The notes beneath the pieces were generated by a model that was not told the DNA's origin, made no database searches, and saw only the letters and a program-made list of their open reading frames with translations. A stretch of DNA of 64,000 bases from Cercis canadensis (Eukaryota > Streptophyta > Magnoliopsida > Fabales > Fabaceae): assembly GCA_003255065.1 (NCBI GenBank), contig QAOA01004753.1, positions 1 through 64,000 on the forward strand. Direction: 5' to 3'. Of the stretch, positions 45,639 to 58,599 are shown piece by piece. Position 1 is the stretch's first letter. Each line of letters opens with the position of its first letter. A program made the position numbers and the translations under genes.

Positions 45639-48600
45639 ATGGAGTTTGTGATTTCATGCTCCAAACTTGTCTCTATTTTGATATTCTCATTTCTGGTTTT
45701 GAATTGCTTCACAGAGTTTGGATCCAACGCTCAACTTATACCACAAGATGAAGGTACTCTTCTAAACACTCTCTTTAACTTACCCTTTTTCCCAAACATC
45801 CATTCTCTGCCTCTGTTTTTCATCCAAATTTTGTGACCAAAACTGATTTGATCTTACAATTGTTTAATGTTACGCTTTGTTGTTCGTTCGTTAACGCTCT
45901 GTTTTGTTTCTCGAACCATCAGAAACTCTTGTAACTTCCAAAACATGGTCTCTGTTTCTGAGATCTTCACTTATCTGCTTGTAATGGCTAATTCTTTATC
46001 ATACACCAAACAAAACTTGATTTTGTATTGGAGTTTATCTTATTGTTTCATCAATTTGAAGTGTTTTGGAGATCCAATAAAATCAAATTTGTTGTGGATT
46101 GTGATGCGGCAGGCCATGTGAGATGATGTGGATAAATCAGTGCTACAATCATCTACTGATATTTGCATCATGGACACATTAAAATGTCTTATAATATTTC
46201 TAGTCAAATCAGTGCTACAATCAAATACTGATATTTTATATGAAAACTAAGCTTGGATATATTATTTATTGCTGAATGAATTACAATATATTTTATCATC
46301 ATGGATCACAATGAACAAAGATTGAAAAAATTGTGTAAGTAAGGAATATTAATTTTGTGTGCTATGCAGGCCTTGTAGCCTTAAGGTCATGAACCATGCC
46401 TCTTATAGCATGGGAATCTCTACCTAACCAGTTTGAACTCTAGAGTATGGTTTATTTTTTATTAGGGGTTAAATTTTTCTAAAATTAACCAGTTTCCTTT
46501 TTTACTAGTACCTATATTTCATTCATTTGAGAGAAACAAATTGCACTCTTGGTTAGGAATTATTGACAATTGGGTTCTTGTCAGCAATTAATAGAGGTAG
46601 CATAGTATGGCTTTGCCACCTGCTACANTTGCACTCTTAGTTAGGAATTATTGACAATTGGGTTCTTGTCAGCAATTAATAGAGGTAGCATAGTATGGCT
46701 TTGCCACCTGCTACAATAATTACTGTGTCAGCCATCACCTATTTTGGGGCATGGTTAGGTTAATATTAAACTTTAGTCCAATTTGGAATAATGTTCATGG
46801 TTTTTATTTTTTATATTTGTCTTTTGAGTATTGATGACAAATCTTTAATAGGATAAGGATGTGGGTTATGTTGAAGGTTAGGAAATATGAAAGTTGTTTA
46901 GGGAGTCACTATTTTCACATTTTATTTTGTTAAGTCACACTTTATTTAATGTTTAAATATAATATAGATTAAATTGTTCTCAATTAATATGAAATTTGTT
47001 TAACTTTGACTAATTTTTTTTTTTATATTAAAAGAGAGTTTTTACAATAGTTTAAATGTACTGCAAATTTATATAATTTGGACGAATTTTGAATTAGGTT
47101 TTTATAGTATTTTTTTTCTCTTTTGAGGTTCTTATAGTTTAAATTTTTTTAATTAGGTCACTGCTGTCACCTCCAGTTATAACTCCGTCAGTGTAGTGCT
47201 CACTAGCAAACATCTTGTCTATGTGGCAATAAAAAAAGTTGACTTAATGCCAAAGTGACATAAAAATTGTCACCTCATCATATTTACCAACTTCAATCTT
47301 CAAGAGGAAAGACGATGAGGTGACAATTTTTGTGTCATATTAGCTTCTTTTATTGCCACATAAACAAGTCATTTGTTATGTGAGCACTAAATTGACGGAG
47401 TTATAACTAGAGGTGAAAATAATGACTCAATTAAAAAAATTTCAAACTATAAGGATCCAAAAAGAGAAAAAAAAAAAAAAAAAANNNNNNNNNNNNNNNN
47501 NNNNNNNNNNNNNNNNNNNNNNNNNNNNNNNNNNNNNNNNNNNNNNNNNNNNNNNNNNNNNNNNNNNNNNNNNNNNNNNNNNNNNNNNNNNNNNNNNNNN
47601 NNNNNNNNNNNNNNNNNNNNNNNNNNNNNNNNNNNNNNNNNNNNNNNNNNNNNNNNNNNNNNNNNNNNNNNNNNNNNNNNNNNNNNNNNNNNNNNNNNNN
47701 NNNNNNNNNNNNNNNNNNNNNNNNNNNNNNNNNNNNNNNNNNNNNNNNNNNNNNNNNNNNNNNNNNNNNNNNNNNNNNNNNNNNNNNNNNNNNNNNNNNN
47801 NNNNNNNNNNNNNNNNNNNNNNNNNNNNNNNNNNNNNNNNNNNNNNNNNNNNNNNNNNNNNNNNNNNNNNNNNNNNNNNNNNNNNNNNNNNNNNNNNNNN
47901 NNNNNNNNNNNNNNNNNNNNNNNNNNNNNNNNNNNNNNNNNNNNNNNNNNNNNNNNNNNNNNNNNNNNNNNNNNNNNNNNNNNNNNNNNNNNNNNNNNNN
48001 NNNNNNNNNNNNNNNNNNNNNNNNNNNNNNNNNNNNNNNNNNNNNNNNNNNNNNNNNNNNNNNNNNNNNNNNNNNNNNNNNNNNNNNNNNNNNNNNNNNN
48101 NNNNNNNNNNNNNNNNNNNNNNNNNNNNNNNNNNNNNNNNNNNNNNNNNNNNNNNNNNNNNNNNNNNNNNNNNNNNNNNNNNNNNNNNNNNNNNNNNNNN
48201 NNNNNNNNNNNNNNNNNNNNNNNNNNNNNNNNNNNNNNNNNNNNNNNNNNNNNNNNNNNNNNNNNNNNNNNNNNNNNNNNNNNNNNNNNNNNNNNNNNNN
48301 NNNNNNNNNNNNNNNNNNNNNNNNNNNNNNNNNNNNNNNNNNNNNNNNNNCAATTGTTGCAATGGTTCAGGTCCCTTATGGGAAATCGACTTAATGGTGC
48401 AATTCCCCCAGAAATTGGTGACATTGCTACTCTGGAGCAGCTGTAAGTGTTGGAGTAAAATTAATGCCTTATTGGAAAATGGGTGAATTTGAGGTTAAAT
48501 ATATTTAGATTCATGTTTACAGGGTCTTGGAAAATAATCAATTTGGAGGACCTCTTCCTTCCAACCTTGGAAATTTGGCCCGGTTACAAAGACTGTAAGA

Positions 48601-51600
48601 CCATTTATTAATGCTTTTTAGCATCTTTTGTTATTGAAATGTTGAGAATGTATTCTTCTCATAATGAAGGATCCTATTTGTAATACCCATAAGGCAACCA
48701 TAATTTATCTATTTTAGATATTTATTTTTCTATTTTCTTTTTCCCCCTTTGCTTTTAAGGTTGTGGGGAAAAGGAGGGGTTAGCCGTCAATATTTTGCTA
48801 TTTTCTCATTTATCTTTTTCTTTCTTCCTTATGATATATAACAAGTAAATAAGTGGATTTAATTGGAGAAATGTAAAGAAAATTTGCTACATAAATGTTC
48901 ATGAATAATTGAATGGTGTCTTGATTGATCTTCTTGGAGATTGACTGTTATGATGATTTGGAAGTTTTATAATTCAACTTTGAACCTGCTATTTTACTTT
49001 CTGGTCCCTACTTTTATTGATGTATATAAAACTATCGATTGTATCATATGGCTTTGGCTATGCATAACCCTTTTTTTTTTCCTAATAAATCTGCAGACTC
49101 CTTTCTTCAAATAATTTTACAGGGACAATACCGGAAACATTTGGTAATCTGAAGAATCTATCCGATTTGTGAGTGATACAGTGTGATACTAATGTTCTTA
49201 GATTTTTTGTTATGTCTCTGTTAGATTCTGAAATCAGTTCTAACATTTTCTGCAGTAGGATAGATGGGAACACATTATCAGGAGAGATACCAAGTTTTAT
49301 TGGGAACTGGACCAAACTTGATAGACTGTGAGTCTTGTCATTTTGATTCATCTATGACCTTATCCTTGTTGGAGAAGAAACTAATTCTATATCATGTTTA
49401 ACTTCTCTTTTCCTTTCTGATGAAATTTTATGTTTTTGATAGGGATTTGCAAGGCACATCCATGGAAGGGCCAATTCCTTCCACCATAGCTGAATTGAAA
49501 AATTTGACTGAATTGTGAGTACTTGTTCCTTTTCAGCATATTTTTAAATTGCTGCATTTTGACCGCAAATTACAATGGTCATGAAACAAAATCTTCAACC
49601 AACGAAGAACATTTTCATTTCATTGATGAGGCATTTTTATTTCAGGAGAATATCTGATTTGAATGGAACAACCTTGGCATTTCCTAACCTGGAGGATTTG
49701 AAAAGCTTGGAACAATTGTGAGTTGAAACCTTTTCTGGTATTATGCAAAGAACTATATGATACATTGGGCTTTTTGTGAAGTGGCTTATATCCTTTCTAT
49801 GAATCAGGGTATTGAGAAATTGCTTGATCACTGGTTCCATTCCAGATTACATTGGTCAAATGACAAAGCTAGTTACTCTGTAAGTTGCATCAATTAGATA
49901 TTCTACTAGCTATATATTGTTCAAATTTTCTTTTCTCTTGCTATTTATTAATTTTTTCTCCATATATCCTGTACTAATTATAGGACACTAGGGGTTTCAC
50001 TTTAACCCTGCTGATAAAAAGCATAGCTGTGAATTCTCACTTTGAATTATGATATGAAGACACAATGACAATGCAAGCATGTTTTAAAGATTACTTTGAA
50101 GATTACTTAATACTCTGTTAATGCGGAAGATTATTTTTGCAGAGATCTGAGCTTCAACAGGTTGACCGGTTCAATCCCAAATTCTATTCAGGGCTTGGCA
50201 GCTTTAAATTACTTGTAAGTGAAAATTTTCATTGCTTGCCAGAAGATTAACCAAAAGGATGTGAATTCTGCCAGTAATTTAACTTCTTGAAAGTTGTTTG
50301 TTTTTCTTCATTGATTTTAACTTTCTGTGATCATAAATGAGTCATATATTAACTACCGATGCAGGTTTCTGACTAACAATTCTCTGGACGGAACAATTCC
50401 AAATTGGATAGTGAGCAACAATCAAAAAATGTTAGTAGATTTCCATGATATTCTTTTCTAATTGCATGGTTTAGAGTCACTTCTTGAACTTTTTGCTTTA
50501 GACAGGTTTACCATAAACCATATCAATCTTTAGCTCTCACTGAATTTTGAAGATTTAAAACTTAATCCTGCAATACTTTCTCTTTCAGGGATTTATCTTA
50601 CAACAATTTCACAGATTCTACTGCAGCTATTTGCCAGCTCAACGATGTGTAAGCTTCTCTTTGTTTAGAAGTTACATAAGCATTTGACCTAGTTAGATAC
50701 TGACCATTGCTATTTGCTGAACAGGAACTTGGCTTCCAGCTACTCATCTTCAGCAAACAATTCGTGAGTACTTGCTTATGGTCTATTTGTTATAACTTTA
50801 ATGTTCTGACACTATCAATTTTGAATCATCTGTTGAAACTAACTATTCATATTGTAGAGCTACTTGGTGCTTAAGGAAGGATCTCCCTTGTCGTGGAAAT
50901 CCCCAATGTGAGTGTTGAGACTCAGTAGACCAGTCATGCCTTCATGAAGTGCAATAATTTTTCGAGTGAAGTTCTGATAGTTTCTGGTTGAAGTAGTAAT
51001 TTCTGATGAGATTTTCACTATGTCTGCAGATTATTCATTGTTCATAAATTGTGGAGGGCAGGCAATGGAATATGAGGAAAATGAATATGAGGAAGATCGC
51101 AACCCAGAGGGCATTTCAAACTTTGTTAATACAGACAATTGGGCCTATAGCAGCACAGGAGTATTTCTGGGTGACGATGATGCTCCTCTCATAGCAACAA
51201 ATACGTTTTCTTTGAATATTAGTGGTCCAGAGTACTACAAGACAGCTCGACTTGCCCCTATATCACTTAATTATTATGGACTTTGCATGCTGAGGGGCAA
51301 TTACAAAGTAAAACTTCACTTTGCTGAGATAATGTTTACTAATGACAAGAATTATAGCAGCCTTGGAAAGCGCATATTTGATGTTTCAATTCAAGTGAGT
51401 TCTGAAGAAAAATATTTTCGACATTGTTTCAATTGCTGTGTTTTTCAAATTTATTATATTAGCTCTTTTAATTTGGTTTTCCAAGAAAGAAAAAACTTTT
51501 GACGGTAGCAATTTTTAATCTTCCAATTTTCCAGGGTAATGTATATTTGAAAGATTTTAACATTATGGAAGAAGCTGGTGGTGCTGGTATAGGCATCACA

Positions 51601-53990
51601 GAGGAATTTGATGTTGATGTCAATGGTAGCACATTGGAGATCCATTTATACTGGGCAGGAAAAGGAACAAATGCCATTCCTGTTCGAGGAGTATATGGAC
51701 CTCTTATTTCTGCTATCTCAGTGACCCCAAGTAAGTTCTTTTAATGATTGGTTTTCTATCTTTCTTTTGACAATTTATTTCTTTTACGTCATATAAGCAT
51801 TTATATTATGTTGTAGATTTCAAAATTCCTTCAAATGGGCTCTCAGCTGGAGCTATTGCTGGAATTGTGATTGCGTCATGTGTGCTCCTCCTACTGATCA
51901 TATTGATTGTTCTTCGAAAGAAGGGTTACCTTGGTGGGCAGGATCCACAAGACAAAGGTAAGATTTGAAGTCTGAACAAATCACTTCAGTTGCTGCTCTC
52001 TCTCGTAACGCTTTTGCCGATAGGAGATTCTGATTTGTTAGCTGTAAAATGGATGAATATACTTCTACAGAATAGTAATAAACATTTCTTCTATCTGTTT
52101 AGATTATTTTTAGACATTATATAGTATAAAGAGCAAACGTGATGATAATTTAAGTTAGAAAAAAAATGCAGGTTTGGTTTCTTTATTCTGGCCAAATGGC
52201 AAATGAACGTCTTATCTTTCTCTTGGAAATTTGTTTGATTATCTCTCTCTTACATTATATATCTTCCTTGTTTCAGAACTTCTAGATCTCAAAACAGGCT
52301 ATTTCTCATTACGACAAATTAAAGCTGCCACTAATAACTTTGATCCAACAAACAAGATAGGTGAAGGAGGCTTTGGGCCAGTATACAAGGTAACTTCGCT
52401 TGTATTATGATTATCCAACTTACTTGAGATTCTGCAATGCTGGGGCATGTCACTTATGCACTATATTTTTCATATATGAAAATATAATTGAGAAGGCATT
52501 GCTTTAATTACAGGGTGTGCTGTCAGATGGTGCTGTGATTGCTGTTAAGCAGCTATCTTCAAAATCGAAGCAAGGGAACCGTGAATTTGTTAATGAAATA
52601 GGAATGATATCTGCTTTGCAGCACCCAAATCTTGTGAAGCTTTATGGTTGCTGCATTGAAGGAAACCAGTTGTTGCTAATATATGAATACATGGAAAACA
52701 ATAGTCTTGCTCGTGCACTTTTTGGTAAATGCTTCTTCATGAACACTTGTATGTGTATGTTCTTGCATCCAAAATTAAGATGTAACTGAATAACCTCCTC
52801 CCCTCCCCCTTCCATCTGGGTTTTTTTTCTTTTCCAGGCCGTGATGAACAGAGGCTACACTTGGATTGGCCCCGAAGAATGAAAATCTGTTTGGGGATAG
52901 CAAGGGGGTTAGCTTATCTTCATGAGGAATCAAGGTTGAAAATAGTACACAGGGACATTAAGGCAACAAATGTCTTACTTGATAAGGATCTGAATGCCAA
53001 GATCTCTGACTTTGGTTTAGCCAAGCTTGATGAAGAAGAAAATACCCATATCAGTACACGAATAGCTGGAACAATGTTAGTATATATCCTGCTGCAACAT
53101 TTTATGTTTAAATACTAGAATTTGGTAGATAATTGGTTCGAAAAAAATTAGTAGATAAATTATCATCAGCATAAACAATTGGCTTGATTTGTTGTCCTCA
53201 ATATATTGCTAGTGCATAAAGCCATGAGAAGATTCAGTAAATTTATACCATGTGAATAACTCTAATTGTTTTGGGACATCACTAACTGTTGAGTACTACA
53301 TCTTCTTTTATTAGAGGTTACATGGCTCCTGAATATGCTATGCGGGGTTACTTGACTGACAAAGCAGATGTTTATAGCTTTGGAGTTGTTGCTTTAGAGA
53401 TTGTTAGTGGGAAGAGCAATACGAATTACCGGCCAAAGGAAGAGTTTGTTTATCTTCTTGATTGGGTAAGATGCACTTTTTTGAGTTGTGACTTTAGAAT
53501 ACATATGAAATGAAGCTGAAGTAATTGTTTGGAGCATTTGGGTGCATAATAATACATAACTTAATTTGTGATGACTACATTGAAGGCGTACGTGCTCCAA
53601 GAGCAAGGAAACCTTCTAGAGCTGGTGGATCCAATTCTTGGTTCAAGCTACTCCCCAGAGGAGGCGATGAGAATGCTGAACTTGGCACTGCTATGCACCA
53701 ATCCGTCTCCGACTCTTCGACCAATCATGTCATCTGCAGTGAGCATGCTTGAAGGGAAAACTCCAATCCAAGCACCAATTATCAAGCGTAAGGACTCAAG
53801 CCAGGATCCAAGATTCAAAGCCTTTGAGATGCTATCACAAGACAGCCAAACACTGGTTTCTTCCAGAGTCTCACAAGAAAGTATAGAGCGAAGAGGCCAA
53901 TCAACGGATGGACCATGGATGGACTCCTCCATATCTGTTCCAAGTGGGGATGATTATTCGTCATCCGCTAAGCTTCTTAACGATTCTTAA
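45639..53990 (+). CDS. RLK3: LRR-malectin receptor-like kinase, interrupted by an assembly gap
   Basis: Exon 1 (45639-45753) encodes a signal peptide ([20 protein letters not shown]...) ending QLIPQDE. Exon 2 and the first LRR exons are not seen and probably lie in the N run. Then: LRR 48371-48442, 48523-48594, 49097-49168, 49256-49327, 49443-49514, 49646-49717, 49808-49879, 50143-50214, 50365-50430, 50589-50648; linker 50725-50763, 50858-50907; malectin 51030-51394, 51535-51730; transmembrane 51817-51957; kinase 52277-52389, 52514-52724, 52838-53075, 53315-53465, 53586-53990. The kinase keeps [25 protein letters not shown] and APE. No lesions are visible in the readable exons, making this the best candidate for a full receptor in the window. 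It is more diverged from RLK1/RLK2 than they are from each other. Confidence 0.92.
46541..46715 (+). repeat. 87-bp direct repeat across a single N in RLK3 intron 1
   Basis: 46541-46627 recurs at 46629-46715 with one visible substitution; the N at 46628 separates the copies. This is typical of unmerged overlapping contig ends. Confidence 0.9.
47105..47484. mobile_element. Foldback MITE cut by the assembly gap
   Basis: The left arm (about 47113-47281: ttataactccgtca, ctatgtggcaataaaa, aaattgtcacctcatc) is matched in inverted order by 47310-47484 (gatgaggtgacaattttt, tttattgccacata, tgacggagttataac). The arms are about 160 bp with a short loop near 47282-47307. The right end runs into poly-A and the N run, so any target duplication cannot be checked. 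Confidence 0.8.
47485..48350. other. Assembly gap (866 N)
   Basis: The N run replaces the end of RLK3 intron 1, the LRR N-cap exon and the first one or two LRR exons, judging by RLK2. Confidence 0.98.
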
Positions 53991-53999
53991 GGATTCTCA

Positions 54000-54890
54000 T
54001 TATGAGTGTTCACAAGTTTGGATCACAGATTTCAATTTAAAGGATGTTCCAATTCTTTTGTAAAGGAGCCAAATAGTATTAGTACAGAGTGGTAGCACTA
54101 GCATGCATACAAACAAAGAAATGCCTACAAGTTTTGTACCATATTCGATTTTTGTTTTTTTTATGTCTATGTTACTAGCTTTGTGGTTGACAGAAATTCC
54201 ATGTGTTGATTTCTATCAAGATGGTAATTAGTTTAGGTTCTAGTCTTTGACTGCCTGATTTGTTATATAAGGAATTCAAAGACATGCATGCTACATTGTC
54301 ATAGTTTTTAACACTAACAATAAAAAAGAGAAAATGAAAAATGGCAAGGAAGAATTAATTTACAAGCAGACGAAACAGAAAGGGAAGTGGACCCCCAGAC
54401 ACTAGACTGCAGATGGAAATTTCCCAATAGCAATTGCTAAATACATGGGAAAATTGATATTTTCATAAACAAGTGCTATAAATTGTGCACAACTAATTTT
54501 AAATTTAGCTAAAAAAAAAATAACATAAAAATAGAGTTTCTCTGGACATGTGCCTCTCCCGTTATGCCGAATTGTCAATCCCACGCAACACATGACTCTC
54601 TATCCTTACGCGTGACTTGGAGAAGGAAAACAAAAAAAGCAGAAGCAGAATCACTGTTGGATCGTGTGAGAAGCTGCACCATAACTTATCTTGAGACCTC
54701 AGCAACCATCCACAGCCGTCAGATCAGTTGCCACTAGCCATACTATATTTACACCACCCAATCCAAACTGCATCTTTTAGCAGCCCAAGACAGAAAGAAG
54801 CAGTCATCCTTCCTAGGCCATCCCTATAAAGTTGTTACATTCATTTCCAATTTTCTCTGTAACCAAAAAGAAAACAAACAATAGTCTCCT
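54000..54890. other. Intergenic between RLK3 and the seipin gene
   Basis: No coding region is seen. There is a possible tataaag near 54825-54831 (ccctataaagttg), about 140 bp upstream of the seipin start codon, which could serve as its TATA element. Confidence 0.45.
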
Positions 54891-54967
54891 TGTTCTTCTT
54901 TTTCTTCCAATTCCCACTTCCTAGTGAACCCTCTTCACTGAAGCTCCATTTTGAGCAAATTGTGTGC

Positions 54968-56617
54968 ATGATGGAGGACCGAAAATTTTGTGATGTGCTA
55001 AAATGTTCATTAATCAATTTGGCTCTTAATGGAGCTGATATGGTGTTCAGGGATCAGAAACTGCAGAAAATCAGCCCCTTTACAAATGATCTTATGAAGG
55101 GATCATTTTTCTTGAGGGTTCATCTATTGAAAGTGAGGAAAGTACCAGAGAAGATGAAAATGTTCCAAACAAAATGTTCCAAGAAGATGAGAGAGTTGGA
55201 GCTAAATTGGACAATACTTTTCTTGAACTGAACAATAGCATAGTTTGTGTGAATGTGCCACAACAAAGGGTGAGGTACCCTTCAGAAGGCTATAGTGATT
55301 TCCCTTTTAACATTTTGAACTTTCTTGCACTATATACCATGAGGTGTGTTGGCTTACAATTGAGTGTTCTGGTTAGTCTTCTCACATTTCCAATTTGGAT
55401 GTCATATTTCTCTCTTATGTTTCTCTTGTTTCCATTTCAAACACTGAGGCATCTTAGAGGGTATATGACTAAAAAGCTATTAAGAACCTCTATAGTTGTT
55501 GCTTCTTCTGTATCCGAGCACGTGAAAACGCAGAAGAAGCTCGCAGTGAGGGTTGGTTGGGCTGCATTCTCATCAGTGTATGTGTGTTCAATGCTGCTAG
55601 GATTGCTTTTGTCAGGTTTTGTACTTGGAGGACTTGTAATGCACCGTCTGGTGGAGAAGCCTGTGCAGATGAAAGAGTCCTTGAATTTTGATTACACTAA
55701 GGCTAGTCCAGTTGCTTTCATGCCACTTATGTCATCTTCAAGCATTGGCGCTTCCTCTCGCCTAATTGATACCTATAATATGCGAGGCGGTGCTCGTGTT
55801 TTTCCTAGCAATCACAATTTGCAGCTGACTGTTTCAGTGACAGTGCCTGAATCAGATTACAACCGTAAGCTTGGTGTTTTCCAGGTATTATCTTAATTCC
55901 TCATCGCGCAACTCGATCTATCTGTCTTCTATGATGCAAAGCTAAAATGGAGTGTGTTAAAGATAAAAATCATTTCTCATTATCATTTTTTTATAGTCAA
56001 TGTCACAACTTTCTACAAATGGCTTGTATGGCAGGAGTTAAACAAAGAAATAACTCAAATTCTGTGTCACATAAGATAAGACAGTTTGTAGAATGTATGT
56101 GTTGGGATATGGTAATTTTTATTTATTTTTCATCTTTATTTGTGGTGACAGGTGAAGATGGAGCGTCTGTCTGCAAATGGTAAAGTCACTGCTAGTTCAA
56201 GCTACCCATGTATGCTGAAATTCAAAAAGCAAACCAATCCGCTATGTTGAGACATTTCTAAAGAGTGCTCCACTTATTGCTGGTTTTCGAACAGAATCAC
56301 AAGTTCTAAGCATAACCATGAATGACTTCACTGAAGGGCTTGAGCCTACTACCTGCCTGAAAGTTTCAATAGAACAGCGAGCTGAATATGAACATGTAGG
56401 CGGTGTACCTCAAATTTATGCTGCATCTCTTGCACTTGAATCTGAGCTCCCTCAATTGAACAAGTTAATTTGGGAGTGGAAAACAACAATTTTTGTATGG
56501 ACCAGTATTATGGCGTTCTTCACTGAGTTTATGGTCATCATTGTCTTTTTCAGACCCATTATAGCGCCAAGGGGGAGGCCAAAGAATGGTTACAGCAGAA
56601 AGCATTCTCCTTCATAA
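54968..56617 (+). pseudogene. Seipin-2-like gene with two single-base frameshifts
   Basis: Seipins are endoplasmic-reticulum membrane proteins that organise lipid-droplet formation. Exon 1 ends at 55884 (GVFQ, then gtatta); exon 2 is 56152-56617. Visible blocks: acidic N-terminal region; DFPFNILNFLALYTMRCVGL; transmembrane stretch around SVLVSLLTFPIWMSYFSLMF; then VGWAAFSSVYVCSMLLGLLL; lumenal part with LQLTVSVTVPESDYNRKLGV and ANGKVTASSSYPCMLKFK; then TECTTCLKV-like region, and a C-terminal membrane segment (FVWTSIMAFFTEFMVIIVFF). The frame changes near 55100-55112 (in a run of T) and near 56228-56234 (around aaaaagcaaacc). Each needs only one base, and both are in short homopolymers, so sequencing error is as likely as a true pseudogene. 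The usual longer N-terminus is not obvious, so the start codon is uncertain. Confidence 0.85.
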
Positions 56618-56619
56618 CT

Positions 56620-57702
56620 TAGATTTGATTCATAATTTGGATGAGTTCTCACAATTTCTGAAACAACTATTTCAACTGTGGCAAGTTTTCCTCTTTAGTT
56701 CAAATAAGTAGCGTGGTATGGTATTCGTTTTACATACCCTGATACCCAGCTCTGGAACATGTACTGGTTACTGGTTTAGTAGTTGTCTTACATGCACAAT
56801 GTGACTTTGTAGAAATAAATCATTATTCACCATTGAGCAAGACAACCTAACTCAATTTAACATACTCGAAATGGTGATATTACACCATTGATCAAACGTG
56901 TCTTTTCAAGGAAAACCTGAATCAAACAAGTCCTCTCTCCAAATTGTTCTCAGTTGTTCCATAAGAAGCTTCAGTTTCTATATTACACTTTTCTTTCTTT
57001 CAATAAGATTAACATGCTCAACATCTATCATGCATGGGTATGACTACATAGAATTACTTGTCATTATCCAGAAAAAATAAAAATAAGAAGTAAAAGAATT
57101 ACTAGTAGCAAGTCTTTAAATGTTAAGGTTTTATGTAAATTCTTAAAAATTAAAATACACAATAGGCGTGCATAATTTTAGTTAAATATAGAGAAAAGAT
57201 TAAAGTGATTTTCAATGGATAATCTCTTCTGTTTATTTCAATTGTGACCACTAACCAGTTTTTCTTGAAAAGTGAGAATCAGGTATAAAAGCACCCCAAT
57301 CAAATCCACGACTGTTTCCTCTTTGATGACTCAATTGTTTCAAATGTTATACATAAACCTCTTTCAAAGGAAAGTTCTTTCATTAATGTCCCCTAGAGTG
57401 CCAATTTATGGGGGGAAAAAAATGTGAACTCAATTTGCTGCTCACTTTTTTAAGCCTACAAAATAATTCCCGAAAAAAATTAAATTACAAGTACACCATG
57501 CACACAAATTAAAGAGAAAGCCAAATTGATATTACTATTAGGACAAGATTGTCTATTCACACCAACAATATATGCATTGCTGTTAGGAGAGTTTTTTTTG
57601 TTGTTTTTTTTTCCCCTTTTGCAAGTAGGTTTCAAGGAACCAAGCCTATATATACACTTGTGTAACAACATGAAGTGATTGCTGACAAACAGAAGGAAGG
57701 CA
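56620..57702. other. Intergenic between convergent genes
   Basis: Nothing is recognised here beyond 3' UTR-like AT-rich sequence of the two converging genes (seipin-like on plus, conserved gene on minus). Confidence 0.6.
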
Positions 57703-58556
57703 TCAAAACTCAATCCCGCTATTTATCTGAACTGAGAAAGAAGGTCGCCAAACACTGGAGAGTGGGGTGTCAACTCTCACAAGAAGACCTGAGCTCCCAA
57801 CATTTCCATTCCACTTTGATCTGCCAATCTGAACACAAAACACAAGACAATACATAACTGTTCAGAGAACAATCAATCAGAAACATGTTTTCACAATGTT
57901 ATGAAACGGCAAATACAAGTCTTCTTCAGTTGACCAACTTACAGATATTGATGCAAACGCAGAAGGATGTGTCATGAAGGCACATCCACAGATTACATTA
58001 AGCTTCTCTTTAATTGAATGAATAAGCTCAGCCCGCAATCCCGGATTGCTTCCGCCAAAAGTGGGACATACATTGACAAAAAATAAAACACCAAAAGATA
58101 AGTGTCATAACGTACCCGGAGGTTGCTATAATGCAAATGACTAAATAAAAAGAGATTTAGTTTTTAAAATAAAAACTCTGGAGTCGCCACCAATTGTATT
58201 AAAAAATTTGAGGAACAATTGAAAAATTTCTTTAATTTACAAAAATAGACCTGCGAACCAAAGAGAGTTCGGGAGTCGATTTATGTGTGGGGAAGGTGTT
58301 AGACACCCTGCAACACCCATCTGATAGATGGTTACCCGAAATTAATCATGCAAATTAAATTATGGCCAAATCGTATTTATTTTATCCCTAAATAAAAATA
58401 AAAGAAAAATGGGTGATTATTCAAAATAAGACTTGATTTGTCACCCTCAAATGCCTATATACCCTAATTAGGGATCAAAGTCCACGTAGTTCGCAAAATG
58501 GTTGAAAAGAAATTTTTATTTATTTATTTATTTTTGAAACCGAAATCAAAGGAGAA

Positions 58557-58599
<43 letters not shown>

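Noticed and set aside
47413..48486. Long open frames on both strands spanning the N run
   Set aside because: They consist almost entirely of unknown residues; the gap simply has no stop codons.
57675..57857. Plus-strand 60-residue frame
   Set aside because: It is the antisense of exon D of the conserved minus-strand gene, which explains the sequence better.
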